From contig CAIYAP010000004.1 of the NCBI GenBank assembly GCA_903924205.1, forward strand, positions 164,801 to 228,800: 64,000 nt of DNA, read 5' to 3'. The notes beneath the pieces are model-generated. The model was not told where the DNA came from. It did not search any database and saw only the letters and a list, made by a program, of their open reading frames with translations. Positions within the stretch are counted from its first letter, which is position 1; each line of letters starts with the position of its first letter. The position numbers were made by a program, and so were the translations under genes. This document shows positions 18,404 to 27,975 of the stretch, one piece after another. Source of the stretch: an uncultured Actinomycetes bacterium. GTDB lineage: Bacteria > Actinomycetota > Acidimicrobiia > Acidimicrobiales > RAAP-2.

Positions 18404-18439
18404 CGTTTTCCTCGCCGAGCGACCTGCGAGACTGTCGAC

Positions 18440-21424
18440 GTGACGGACCTTGATGCTCTGGTGGTAACCGTCGCGCACGGCCAGCGATTGGCCGTCATGA
18501 GCGATCTCGATCTCCATGAACTCAGTCAGGCCACCGACCCGGGAGTGGTGACTCTGACCCGATTGCTGCGCGACGGGGACGACGCTCTCTGCATCGTGCT
18601 CGCGGGCAACCTCTTTCGCCCGTCCCCGACGACGGACCTAGCGCGCCTCATCGATCTCATTGCCCAGCGTCTCCCCGACCTGACCACGGCCTTGGCGGCA
18701 TTCCGGCAGCGAGCGGGGTCGCGCATCATTGCGCTTCCCGGTTCTCGCGATCATGACGTCCTCGCAGTGCCCGCCGCGCGCGCCGCACTCGAGCGGTGGC
18801 ATGTCGAGGTGGCCCCATCAGTGCAGGCATGGATTGACACCCCGACGGGCACTCGTGCCTTGCGTATCGTGGCCGGACTCTCCCACCGTGATCTATCTGG
18901 GGTCACCGCTACCGACCTCACGGACGCCGAGCGCCTCGGCTCCCCCGAAGATTTGGGCCTCTTTCTCTCCTCACGCTCGCTGTATCGCCGCTACGCGGTC
19001 GGGGTCTGGCTTCCGGTGGTTGCCCTTCTCGCCGGTTATCTGGCGGCCGGTGCATCGGCAGTGATCTCGCACTATTCGCATCGTCCCGTTCGCATCTGGC
19101 GCAATCATCACCTTCACATTTTGGGTAACGCGCAGGGACCCTGGACCACGTTGCTCGTTGCCCTTATCGCCTTTGCGTTCATCGAATCACTGGTCGCACT
19201 CTTTGCCGGTTGGCAAGTGCGACGTCACTTTGGTCGATCAGATGCGGCGGGTCGAGATGCCCTCGGCGACACCCACGTCGATGGCGTGGCGGCCATCAGC
19301 GTGGCGAGAGAGGTCGCCGGTAGTGGAGGTATGGGGGTCATTGTCGGTGGAGCACCGAGTGCCGCCACCATCTTCCTGGATCGTGGCGTCTGTGCCGCGC
19401 CGGGGCCATCTCGTGCCGTCACCACGAAGCTCACGAGCCGCTTTGGCTTGCCGCCCGTTTTTGCCACGGCCCCCGTGGTGGGTGTGGTCGAAGTCATCGC
19501 CGGCACCTCCGCGCACCTGCGTCTCTCAGTTCGCGAAAGCGTGGCTCGGGGAGCCACCGTCTTAGAGCGTCTCGTCTCGTTGGCCGGCACCGCACACAAT
19601 CTTGAACCTCACGCCACCGTGGTGAGTAGTTGGCCTACCGGAAACCCCTGGCCACCCAGCCGAACCGACGCCGGTGACCTCCTGCGTCGACGCCAAGCCC
19701 GGCGCGCCGCGTCGTTCGCACTCTTCATCACCGGCGTACTCAACCTGGTGGCCGCCCTCACACCACCCCTGCACTCTCGCCTTCAAGATCTCCTCACGAT
19801 CGTGCCTCTCGGGGTGGCGCAATCAGCCCAAGCCATCACAGCCATCGCGGGCGTGGCGCTCATCATGCTGGCCCGCAGCTTGCGGCGGGGGCAACGACGC
19901 GCCTGGCGCTGGTCCAGTGGCATCTTGGCCCTCACCGTTTTTACCCATCTCGCTCGAGGTGAGGCCATTGCATCCACGCTGATTTCACTCGCCGTGCTGG
20001 TGTTGCTGGTGTTGCGTCGCCACGACTTTGAGGCGACGGGTGATGGAGACGGGACTCGCCACGTGTGGCCCCGAGCACTGGCTCTCGCCGCAGTGGGCGT
20101 CGCCACCTCCGTCGTGTCCGTGGAAGTCTCCTCCCCTCGTCATCTCCTCCCCTCCACGTGGCGGGTGATCCAAGCCTGCACCGAGCGCTTAGTGGGCGTG
20201 AACTCCATCGCCCTCCCCGACAACGTGAACGATTTCGTGCAGCCCAGCCTGTTCGCCCTGGGCATCGTTCTCATCGTGATTCTCCTGTACAACGTGACAC
20301 GACCCGTGGTAGACCGTCGACTGAGCGAGCACGCCACGAGTCGTGAGCGCCGCCTGATTGAGCTTCGTGCGCGTGACATCGTGAAGCGATACGGACGCGG
20401 CACGTTGGACTATTTCGCTCTGCGCGACGACAAGCAGTTCTTCTTCTTTCGTGACTCTTTAGTGGCGTACGCGGTGTACGGCGGAGTCGCCTTAATCTCC
20501 CCTGACCCCATTGGCCCCCCGACCGACCGTGCGGACGTGTTTGCCGCTTTCCGGGACTTTGCGGAATCGCGCGGCTGGACCACGGCCATCGTGGGTGCCG
20601 GTGATGAGTGGTTGCCCACCTACCGCAGCGCCGGCTATCACCACATCTACGTGGGCGATGAAGCTCTCGTGGACTGCACCACCTTTTCCCTCGAGGGCGG
20701 CAAGATGAAGAGCCTGCGCCAAGCGGTGGGTCGACTATCCAAGAAGGGCTACACCGTCGAGTTCATCGACCCGGCGCACATTGACCCCGCCAAAGTCCCC
20801 CCCTTGTTAGCACTCATTGCCATGTTGCGTCGTGGAGATGGAGAGCGCGGTTTTTCCATGATGCTGGGCCGACTCTTCCACGACAAAGACCAAGGACTCC
20901 TTCTCACCGTCGTCTACGGCCCCGATGGCACACCGGCGGCATGCTGCCAATTCGTCCCCACGCCCGCGACCGGGGGATTCTCGCTCGACCTCATGCGCCG
21001 TGACCCGGGCGATCATCCCAACGGACTCATTGACTACGCCCTGTGCGAAACCATTCGTCACCTCGGCGAGCGCGGCGTGACCCGGCTATCACTCAACTTC
21101 GCGGCCTTCCGCTCCGTGTTGGATGGCGAAAAGGGAGACGGCGTCTGGATGAAGGTAGAGCGCTGGGCGTTGCGTCGCCTCTCGGGCATCTTGCCGATTG
21201 AAACTCTCTGGAGTTTCAATAACAAGTACCAACCGTCGTGGAACCCGCGCTATCTCGTCTACCCCGCGGTGGAATCCTTCGTGCCCGTGGTGGCCGCCGT
21301 GCTGCGCGCCGAGAGCCTGACCGAAATTCCGGTCATTGGTCGCCTGCTGGCCAACGATCCTTCGAACCGACCGGGCACCGTCGTGCCCGATGACGTCTTA
21401 GAACGCGCGACGCAGACGAACTAG
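18440..21424 (+). CDS. Fusion: phosphoesterase-like domain + membrane region + MprF-type aminoacyl-phosphatidylglycerol synthase
   Basis: 994 aa starting at a GTG 36 nt after hemY. Residues 1-180 resemble a calcineurin-like metallophosphoesterase in layout, but the metal motifs are degenerate: SDLDLH (22-24) in place of D-x-H, AGNLF (55-59) in place of GDxxD, and GSRDHD (101-106) in place of GNHD. Two membrane helices follow (about 188-210 and 236-259), then a soluble stretch, then about six helices between residues 420 and 640. The C-terminal 330 residues match the aminoacyltransferase domain of MprF/LysX enzymes, including a GGKMKSLRQAVGRLSKKGY segment. The likely role is to modify phosphatidylglycerol with an amino acid, altering surface charge. 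The stop overlaps the convergent gene's stop (CTAG). Confidence 0.75.
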   Translation: MTDLDALVVTVAHGQRLAVMSDLDLHELSQATDPGVVTLTRLLRDGDDALCIVLAGNLFRPSPTTDLARLIDLIAQRLPDLTTALAAFRQRAGSRIIALPGSRDHDVLAVPAARAALERWHVEVAPSVQAWIDTPTGTRALRIVAGLSHRDLSGVTATDLTDAERLGSPEDLGLFLSSRSLYRRYAVGVWLPVVALLAGYLAAGASAVISHYSHRPVRIWRNHHLHILGNAQGPWTTLLVALIAFAFIESLVALFAGWQVRRHFGRSDAAGRDALGDTHVDGVAAISVAREVAGSGGMGVIVGGAPSAATIFLDRGVCAAPGPSRAVTTKLTSRFGLPPVFATAPVVGVVEVIAGTSAHLRLSVRESVARGATVLERLVSLAGTAHNLEPHATVVSSWPTGNPWPPSRTDAGDLLRRRQARRAASFALFITGVLNLVAALTPPLHSRLQDLLTIVPLGVAQSAQAITAIAGVALIMLARSLRRGQRRAWRWSSGILALTVFTHLARGEAIASTLISLAVLVLLVLRRHDFEATGDGDGTRHVWPRALALAAVGVATSVVSVEVSSPRHLLPSTWRVIQACTERLVGVNSIALPDNVNDFVQPSLFALGIVLIVILLYNVTRPVVDRRLSEHATSRERRLIELRARDIVKRYGRGTLDYFALRDDKQFFFFRDSLVAYAVYGGVALISPDPIGPPTDRADVFAAFRDFAESRGWTTAIVGAGDEWLPTYRSAGYHHIYVGDEALVDCTTFSLEGGKMKSLRQAVGRLSKKGYTVEFIDPAHIDPAKVPPLLALIAMLRRGDGERGFSMMLGRLFHDKDQGLLLTVVYGPDGTPAACCQFVPTPATGGFSLDLMRRDPGDHPNGLIDYALCETIRHLGERGVTRLSLNFAAFRSVLDGEKGDGVWMKVERWALRRLSGILPIETLWSFNNKYQPSWNPRYLVYPAVESFVPVVAAVLRAESLTEIPVIGRLLANDPSNRPGTVVPDDVLERATQTN

Positions 21425-22266
21425 CGCGCGACGCGCCGAGAGATGGCCTGCACGAGGGCATCCACACAGGTGGGCGAAAAGGTCAGAAACAGCGAGGGCT
21501 CGGTGAGCTCGAGTTCCATGAGCAACCACTGGCCCTGATGTCGAACGAGGTCGACGCGCGCATACAGCAGATCGGTGGCCTGTGCGGCGCGAAGCGCCAT
21601 CTGCGCCACCGCCAGAGCGGCGGGTTCAATGTCGGCGTTCGCCATCTGCTCACGGCGATACAGCGCGGTGCGATCGAGTTCGTTGACGTTGAGCATGGCG
21701 CCCTTATTCATCGCGTGCACCACGTCACCATCAATAAAGATGAGGGCCAATTCGCCCTCGTCGTCGATCTCCTCGATATAGGGCTGCACAATGGCGTCTC
21801 GACCCTCACGGTGCAGTTGCGCCACGTGAGCGCGAGCCGCATCCCATTCGGCCGCCAGGAAACGATCAGCACCGAGCGATCCGGCACCGACGGTGGGCTT
21901 CACCACAAAGGGAGTATTCGGAAAGAGGCCCGAGGTGCCGCGATCGATGAAGGTGGTGGGAATAATCGGCACCCCCGCCGCGGCCAACCGACCGAGGTAG
22001 TGCTTATCGGTATTCCACTCGATCACGGAGACCGGATTGTTGAGACGTGGCACGCGGCGCGCCCAGAGAAGAAACTCGTCACGACGAGGTGCGTAGTCCC
22101 AGGTGGAACGAATCACTGGAAGGCGAAAGTTTGACCAGACGACAGTGGGGTCATCCCAGACGACCACCTCAGCGGTGAGTCCGTCGGCCCGCAGAGCGTC
22201 ACGTAGAAGCGGGGTGTCAACATCGACGTCGTCACCCGCGCAGGTGATAACCGCGACGTCAATCAC
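21421..22266 (-). CDS. ATP-grasp domain protein, unknown substrate
   Basis: 281 aa. The start is the GTG at 22266, which overlaps the nuoN stop as GTGA. The ATP-grasp core is visible: the PFVVKPTVGAGSLGADRF nucleotide-binding strand and loop (about residues 130-150), VQPYIEEIDDEGELALIFIDG in the middle (clipped here to its pattern: acidic residues and a strand), and the MELELTEPSLFL magnesium-binding motif at the end. These enzymes join a carboxylate to an amine or thiol using ATP. It resembles the glutathione synthetase/RimK-like branch, but I cannot assign the substrate. Its coupling to complex I is unexplained. Confidence 0.82.
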   Translation of the reverse strand: MIDVAVITCAGDDVDVDTPLLRDALRADGLTAEVVVWDDPTVVWSNFRLPVIRSTWDYAPRRDEFLLWARRVPRLNNPVSVIEWNTDKHYLGRLAAAGVPIIPTTFIDRGTSGLFPNTPFVVKPTVGAGSLGADRFLAAEWDAARAHVAQLHREGRDAIVQPYIEEIDDEGELALIFIDGDVVHAMNKGAMLNVNELDRTALYRREQMANADIEPAALAVAQMALRAAQATDLLYARVDLVRHQGQWLLMELELTEPSLFLTFSPTCVDALVQAISRRVAR

Positions 22267-23729
22267 GGCAGCAGCAAAGTGGCGTGGTGCGCGAGCGCGA
22301 CCAGCGGGCCCGTCCACACACCAAAAATCACCGCCGAGCTCGCGCCCAGGGCGATCACGCTGGCGCTACCCACCGGCACCGCCACGGGTTCGCCGAAGGG
22401 GTCGTCTGCGGCGAAGAGAGACAAAACGGTACGCAAGTAGTAGTAACCAGCGGCGGCAGCGGCGGCCATGGCAATCACCGATATCACGACGCCACCATCA
22501 GCCACGGCGGCGGTGATGACCGAGAGCTTCGCAAAGAATCCCGTGGTGAACGGCGCACCCGCTTGCACGAGCAGCAGCAGCGCCAAGGTGCCACCAAGAA
22601 CAGGCTGGCGACGAGCAAGACCGCGATACGCGTTCAGGTCGTGGGTGGCGTCACCGCGACCGCCCACCACCGTCACGATGGCAAAGGTGGCGATGACGAC
22701 GGGCACGTAGGTCATGAGGTAGTAGAGCGAACCCTGGACGCCGCGCGCGCCACCGGCAAAGAGGCCGAGGAGAATAAATCCCGCGTGGTTGATGGAGGAG
22801 TACGCGAGGAGGCGCTTGATGTTGCGCTGCACCAGACCGACCAGCGAGCCGACCACCAAGGTGGCAATCACGATGACGTAGAGCACCGGGTGCCACAGGT
22901 CGGTCTGCGTCGGCAGCGACATGAGGAAGAGACGCAACAAGACGGCCACTGCGCCGACCTTCACGATGGCCGCCATGAAGCCAGTGACCGGCGTCGGTGC
23001 ACCCTCGTAGGTGTCGGGCGACCACATGTGGAAGGGGGCGGCGGCGACCTTAAAGGCCAAGGCGACGAGCAGCAAAATGGCGCCTGCCGCCAGAAGGCCG
23101 GGACGCAGCACCGCATTGGCGCTCAAGAAATAAGAGATGCCCGTGAGCGAGGTTGTTCCAGTGGCGCCATAGAGCAGCGCCGCACCATAAATGAAGAGTG
23201 CGGAGGCAAAACCTCCGAGCAAGAAGTACTTGAGGGCGGCTTCGTTCGAACCCGAACGTCGACGGTCGAAGCCCACCAAGACGTAGAGACCCAGTGACAA
23301 GATTTCCAGTCCCAAGAACACCACGATGAGATCATTCGCCTGCACCATCAAGATGGCGCCTGCGGCGGCCGACAAGGCGAGCACGAAGAATTCGGTGGCG
23401 CGGTGACGGTCGCGAGCGAGATAGTCACGCATCACCCACGCCGACATGATGGAGCCCACCGCAATCACGCCGGTCGCCACCACGGAGAAACCATCTTGGA
23501 TAACGGCCTTCGCGATGGTGACGGTGGCACCGTGCGTGGACACGTCACGCCACTGGATGATGTTCACCACGATGGTGGCAATCCCCGCCATCGTGGTGAG
23601 GACCGCTCCCGTCGTGGCCGACAGCACCTTGCGGTTGAGTCCGGCGGCGAGCAGCAGGGCAAACGACGCACCGAGGAAAATCAGCTCGGGAAGAATCGTG
23701 ACGTAATGGATGGAAGGGGCGTGGATCAT
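22263..23729 (-). CDS. nuoN: NADH-quinone oxidoreductase subunit N
   Basis: Antiporter-like proton-pumping membrane subunit of complex I. 488 aa from the ATG at 23729, which overlaps the nuoM stop by one base (TGATG). About 14 hydrophobic helices; a conserved Glu lies in FFLGLEI-type context (FLGLEILSLGLYVL), Lys residues in AFKVAAAPFHMW and the VQRNIKRLLAYSSINHAG motif typical of this subunit. Last nuo gene of the operon. Confidence 0.95.
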   Translation of the reverse strand: MIHAPSIHYVTILPELIFLGASFALLLAAGLNRKVLSATTGAVLTTMAGIATIVVNIIQWRDVSTHGATVTIAKAVIQDGFSVVATGVIAVGSIMSAWVMRDYLARDRHRATEFFVLALSAAAGAILMVQANDLIVVFLGLEILSLGLYVLVGFDRRRSGSNEAALKYFLLGGFASALFIYGAALLYGATGTTSLTGISYFLSANAVLRPGLLAAGAILLLVALAFKVAAAPFHMWSPDTYEGAPTPVTGFMAAIVKVGAVAVLLRLFLMSLPTQTDLWHPVLYVIVIATLVVGSLVGLVQRNIKRLLAYSSINHAGFILLGLFAGGARGVQGSLYYLMTYVPVVIATFAIVTVVGGRGDATHDLNAYRGLARRQPVLGGTLALLLLVQAGAPFTTGFFAKLSVITAAVADGGVVISVIAMAAAAAAGYYYLRTVLSLFAADDPFGEPVAVPVGSASVIALGASSAVIFGVWTGPLVALAHHATLLLP

Positions 23730-25234
23730 CACTTCACCTGTCCCGTGGAGTCGGTGACCCACATTGCGGGGGCCTGAGAGTTCACGCTGTGGCTCGCGCG
23801 CGACAGCGCCACCTGCGGGTAGACGCCGAGCACCACAATCAGCGCAATCAGCGGAGCGAGAGCGAGCTTCTCGGCCGTCGACACGTCGACGACCTGAGCG
23901 TTCTCACCTTCCGCCACTCCGTGGAAGACGCGCTGGTAGGCCCAGAGCAAGTACAAGGCGGCGAAAATCACGCCGGTGGTGGCCACTACGGACCACCACG
24001 GGTGCGTGGCGAAGGTGCCGGCGAGGACGAGGTACTCAGAGACGAAGCCCGACAGCCCCGGCACGCCAATGGAGGCGAGCATCACCACGGTGAAAATTCC
24101 GGCGAGCACCGGCGCGGGACCCTGCAGGCCTCGCAGGTCACCAATCACACTCGTGCCGCGACGCTTCTCCAACCCACCAATGAGAAGGAAGAAGGCGGCG
24201 GTGATCACGCCGTGGTTGAACATCAACAAGACCGAGCCGCTGATGGCGGTGGCCGACTGGGAGAACAGGCCGAGCATGATGAAGCCAACTTGGGCGAGAG
24301 ACGAATATGCCACGAGGCGCTTGAGATCCTTGCTCACCGCGGCCAATGCGGAGCCGTAGAGAATGCCGATAACTGCGAGAGTCAGTACGTAGGGCGCCAC
24401 GTGCGCGACGGCACCTGGCAGCATCAATACACCGAAACGCAAGAGGCCGTAGGTGCCGAGCTTGGCCAATATGGCCGAGAGCATCATCGAACCTGCCGTC
24501 GGTGCCTCAGCGTAGGCCAGGGGCGACCACGTGTGTAGCGGCCACAGCGGGCTCTTAACGCCGAAGGCGATAAGAAATCCCACCATCACCCAGACCGAGG
24601 CGGCTGTCGTCACCACGGTGCCGTGCAGGGCGGCGTAGTCGAAGCTCAAGGTGCCGGTTTGGTCGTAGTGGCGAACGGCAAGGTAGATCGCTCCCACGAG
24701 CAAGAAGCCCGAACCAAACAAGGTGTAAATGAAGAACTTCAGTGCGGCTCGTGTCGCATCCTTGCCGCCCCAACGGGCAATCAAGAAGTAAGAGGGAATG
24801 AGCGTCAATTCGAAGAAGAGGAAAAACTCCATGAGGTCTCGAGTGACGAAAGCGCCCATGGACGCACCCACCAACATCAGCAGCCACGCGCTGTAGCTGC
24901 GCTCGTGGTGCGCGGCAGTGGTACCCGCCAGCGCGAGCAGTGCCACGATGGCCGTCAGCAACACCATGAGCAAGGAAATGCCATCAACACCCACGCTGTG
25001 CGCGAGGCCGAGGCTGCGCGCCCACCAGGAGTGCGACACGTAGTCCGCCCCACCGGCACCCGACAGTGCCAGGTTCCCGCGATATCCGCTCCACACGACG
25101 ACGGCCAGTGCCGCCTCGATGGCGGCGAACGCGACGGCCATAAATTTCACCGAGCTCACGCGAAGGACCGCGATGAGACCAGCCGCCACAAAGGGCCACA
25201 CAATGAGGGCATTCAGCCACCAAGACGAGTGCAT
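23729..25234 (-). CDS. nuoM: NADH-quinone oxidoreductase subunit M
   Basis: Proton-pumping membrane subunit, 501 aa. The ATG at 25234 starts 2 nt after nuoL; an upstream TTG is the alternative. Family hallmarks: FFFELTLIPSYFLIARWG with the conserved Glu, GVKSPLWPLHTWSPLAY, and DLKRLVAYSSLAQVGF. About 14 membrane helices. Confidence 0.95.
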   Translation of the reverse strand: MHSSWWLNALIVWPFVAAGLIAVLRVSSVKFMAVAFAAIEAALAVVVWSGYRGNLALSGAGGADYVSHSWWARSLGLAHSVGVDGISLLMVLLTAIVALLALAGTTAAHHERSYSAWLLMLVGASMGAFVTRDLMEFFLFFELTLIPSYFLIARWGGKDATRAALKFFIYTLFGSGFLLVGAIYLAVRHYDQTGTLSFDYAALHGTVVTTAASVWVMVGFLIAFGVKSPLWPLHTWSPLAYAEAPTAGSMMLSAILAKLGTYGLLRFGVLMLPGAVAHVAPYVLTLAVIGILYGSALAAVSKDLKRLVAYSSLAQVGFIMLGLFSQSATAISGSVLLMFNHGVITAAFFLLIGGLEKRRGTSVIGDLRGLQGPAPVLAGIFTVVMLASIGVPGLSGFVSEYLVLAGTFATHPWWSVVATTGVIFAALYLLWAYQRVFHGVAEGENAQVVDVSTAEKLALAPLIALIVVLGVYPQVALSRASHSVNSQAPAMWVTDSTGQVK

Positions 25235-25236
25235 CT

Positions 25237-27114
25237 TTACCAAACCCTCGCAATTACAAAGACCAACGCCACCGCGACGCCGGCCATCATCACTACGGCG
25301 TAGTGACGCACGAAACCACTCTGCGCCTTGCGCAATCCGGCACCCGAGTCACGCGCGGCACCGGCCACGGCGGCCACGGCACCGTCGATGAGCAGGGGCT
25401 CAACCACGTCGGCACCCACGAGGGCGAGACGCTGTGCGGGACGACCCAGCACGGTGTCGTAGGCGTCATCCCAACGCCATACCCGCTCGAGGAATGATGA
25501 CTCATACTTCGGCCACGGAGAGGTATTGCGCCACAGGGTGAAGGCCGCCACCAGTCCAATCACGGCCGCCGCGACGTCCACCAGGGACAAGGCCCACTGC
25601 GCCGTGCTCGACGCTTCTGCCGGTGCACCCGCCATGGCGAGAATCGGCGATAACCAGCCCGCCAATGAGTTGTGATGCACGAAGGGCAAGTCGAGCGCGC
25701 CGCCGAGGAATGCCAAGACGGCCAGGACCACGAGCGGCAGAGTCATGACCCAGGGGCTCTCGTGCGGGTCGTGACCGTCGGTGATCTCGCGGAATCGCTC
25801 GTTGCCGCGGAAGGTCAACACGAAGAGGCGACTCATGTAATACGCGGTGAGCACCGCGGTGAGCAGTGCCAGCGCGTACAGAATCTTGTTGGACTGGTAC
25901 ACGTTCACCAAGATGTCGCCCTTGGCCCAGAAGCCGGCGAAAGGCGGGATGCCCGAAATGGCCAACCAGCCAATAGTGAAAGTCGGGAAAGTCCAGGGCA
26001 AGAACTTGCGCAGGCCGCCCATTTTGTGCAGGTCCTGCTCACCATTGAGAGAGTGAATGACCGAACCCGAACCCAGGAACAAGAGCGCTTTAAAGAAGGC
26101 GTGGGCCACCATCAAGAAGATGGCGGCGACGTAGGCGCCGGAACCGACGGCGAGAACCATGTAACCGATTTGTGAGACCGTCGAGAAGGCGAGAACCTTC
26201 TTGATGTCGCGCTGGCTGGTCGCCACCGTGGCGGCCACGAATGCCGTGAGTCCGCCAATGATCGCAATGGTGAGTTTGCCGGCGTGTGAGTACTGCACGA
26301 CCCAGCTCATACGGCACAGCAGGTACACACCCGCAGTCACCATGGTGGCGGCGTGGATAAGAGCCGAGACCGGTGTCGGGCCCTCCATGGCGTCCGGGAG
26401 CCAGTTGAACAGCGGAATCTGCGCGCTCTTGCCGCTGGCCGCGAGCAAGAGTGCCAGAACGGTCAAGGTGATGACCACTGGCGACATCGCACCCGAACTG
26501 ATCGAGGTGAAAATTGACAGATAGGTCAAGGTGTGTAGGTGCGACGCGAAGAAGAACATCGCGATCAACAAACCGACGTCACCGACACGGTTGTAAATGA
26601 AGGCCTTCTTGCCGGCGGACGCGGCGGCGTCCTTGGTGAAGTAGTAACTCACCAGCCAGTAGGAGCACGCACCCACGCCTTCCCAGCCGACGAAAGTCAA
26701 GACCAGATTGTCGGCGGTGACCAAGATCAGCATGGAGAACACGAAGGCGTTCAGGTATAGAAAGAACTTGCGAAAATCGCGCTCCCCGTGCATATAGCCA
26801 ATGGAGTAGAGGTGGATCAAGGTGGAGATACCCGTGACGAAGAGACACATGGTGATCGACAGTGGGTCGATCAAGAAGGCCACGTTCACGTGGATGAGGC
26901 CGACGTTGATCCAGTCAAAGAGGTGAATAGTGACCTCACGGTCGCTCTGGTGCAGCAACCACCAGAAGGTGGTGACGCTCGCGATGAATGAGGCGCCCAC
27001 GGCAGACGTCGCCATCCATCCCGCGGCATTCTTCGTCAGCGACGAACCTAAGACCAGAATTGCCAAGAAGCCCGCCAACGGGAAGAGTGTGATCAAGGTT
27101 GCGACGTGGCTCAT
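25237..27114 (-). CDS. nuoL: NADH-quinone oxidoreductase subunit L
   Basis: Largest proton-pumping membrane subunit, 625 aa, usual length. Contains SIGYMHGERDFRKFFLYLN, the GWEGVGACSYWLVSYYF segment with the conserved Glu, the Lys-bearing SGKSAQIPLFNWLPDAMEGP segment and DIKKVLAFSTVSQIGYM. The C-terminus carries the amphipathic lateral helix and a final transmembrane helix. Starts 1 nt after nuoK. Confidence 0.96.
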   Translation of the reverse strand: MSHVATLITLFPLAGFLAILVLGSSLTKNAAGWMATSAVGASFIASVTTFWWLLHQSDREVTIHLFDWINVGLIHVNVAFLIDPLSITMCLFVTGISTLIHLYSIGYMHGERDFRKFFLYLNAFVFSMLILVTADNLVLTFVGWEGVGACSYWLVSYYFTKDAAASAGKKAFIYNRVGDVGLLIAMFFFASHLHTLTYLSIFTSISSGAMSPVVITLTVLALLLAASGKSAQIPLFNWLPDAMEGPTPVSALIHAATMVTAGVYLLCRMSWVVQYSHAGKLTIAIIGGLTAFVAATVATSQRDIKKVLAFSTVSQIGYMVLAVGSGAYVAAIFLMVAHAFFKALLFLGSGSVIHSLNGEQDLHKMGGLRKFLPWTFPTFTIGWLAISGIPPFAGFWAKGDILVNVYQSNKILYALALLTAVLTAYYMSRLFVLTFRGNERFREITDGHDPHESPWVMTLPLVVLAVLAFLGGALDLPFVHHNSLAGWLSPILAMAGAPAEASSTAQWALSLVDVAAAVIGLVAAFTLWRNTSPWPKYESSFLERVWRWDDAYDTVLGRPAQRLALVGADVVEPLLIDGAVAAVAGAARDSGAGLRKAQSGFVRHYAVVMMAGVAVALVFVIARVW

Positions 27115-27115
27115 G

Positions 27116-27421
27116 TCAGCCCTTCAATTCCGAGAGTTCATCCACCGACGTCGACTGACGACGACGGAAAACCGAGACCACAATGCCCAGGCCAACGGTC
27201 ACTTCCGCCGCGGCCACGACCATGACGAAGAAAACTGCCGCTTGTCCGCCAATGTCGGAGAAGGCGCGCGAAAAGGTCACGAAGGTGAGGTTCACCGCGT
27301 TCAGCATGAGCTCAATGCACATGAACATGATGAGCGCACTGCGGCGCGTTAACAGCCCGAAAGCGCCAATGCCGAATAACACGGCGGCGAGGGTCAGGTA
27401 CCACCCGATAGGCAGACTCAT
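27116..27421 (-). CDS. nuoK: NADH-quinone oxidoreductase subunit K
   Basis: Small three-helix membrane subunit of complex I, 101 aa. The two membrane-embedded glutamates are present in [14 protein letters not shown] and in [13 protein letters not shown]. Start overlaps the nuoJ stop as ATGA. Confidence 0.96.
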   Translation of the reverse strand: MSLPIGWYLTLAAVLFGIGAFGLLTRRSALIMFMCIELMLNAVNLTFVTFSRAFSDIGGQAAVFFVMVVAAAEVTVGLGIVVSVFRRRQSTSVDELSELKG

Positions 27422-27975
27422 GCGTTTTCCTCGGCGATCTGGTTCGAACGACGGGCGAGAACTACCGCACCCACCACCGCGATGATCAGTAGACCGGCGG
27501 TGATTTCAAAGGCGTAGAGGTAGGTCGTAAAGATGGTGGTGCCAATGTGAGCGACGTTGGTATTGCCCGATCCAGGGTTTCCGGTCACGCGATGCGCACC
27601 CGTCGCCCAGTGGCTCTTCGCCATGAGCGCAATCACCGATGCGACCGTCAAGGCAACCGTGGCGGCAGCCCAACTGCGCTGGTGAACGAGGGGCTCCATC
27701 GATACGTCCTCGCGACGATCCACCCCAAGAAACATGATGACGAAGAGGAAGAGCACCACGATGGCACCGGCGTAGACGATGACCTGCACCGCGGCCAGGA
27801 ATTGTGCGTCTTGCTCAATGAACGCGATGGCCACGCCAATCAAGGTGCCAATCAAACTGATGGCGCTGTGCACGGGGTTCTTCACCGTGATGACGCCAAT
27901 AGCACCGAAGATGACGAGAGCCGCGGCGACCACAAACGTCACGACATCGGGAATTGCGAAAGACGACGCGATCAC
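27418..27975 (-). CDS. nuoJ: NADH-quinone oxidoreductase subunit J
   Basis: Membrane subunit of complex I, 185 aa, five predicted helices. Diagnostic are the NPVHSAISL segment in the second helix and the [19 protein letters not shown] helix with its pi-bulge glycine. ATGA overlap with nuoI upstream. Confidence 0.95.
   Translation of the reverse strand: MIASSFAIPDVVTFVVAAALVIFGAIGVITVKNPVHSAISLIGTLIGVAIAFIEQDAQFLAAVQVIVYAGAIVVLFLFVIMFLGVDRREDVSMEPLVHQRSWAAATVALTVASVIALMAKSHWATGAHRVTGNPGSGNTNVAHIGTTIFTTYLYAFEITAGLLIIAVVGAVVLARRSNQIAEENA

Noticed and set aside
22284..23297. Long open frame (337 aa) on the plus strand opposite nuoN
   Set aside because: Low-complexity His/Glu/Gly/Arg product antisense to a conserved membrane subunit; a shadow of codon bias.
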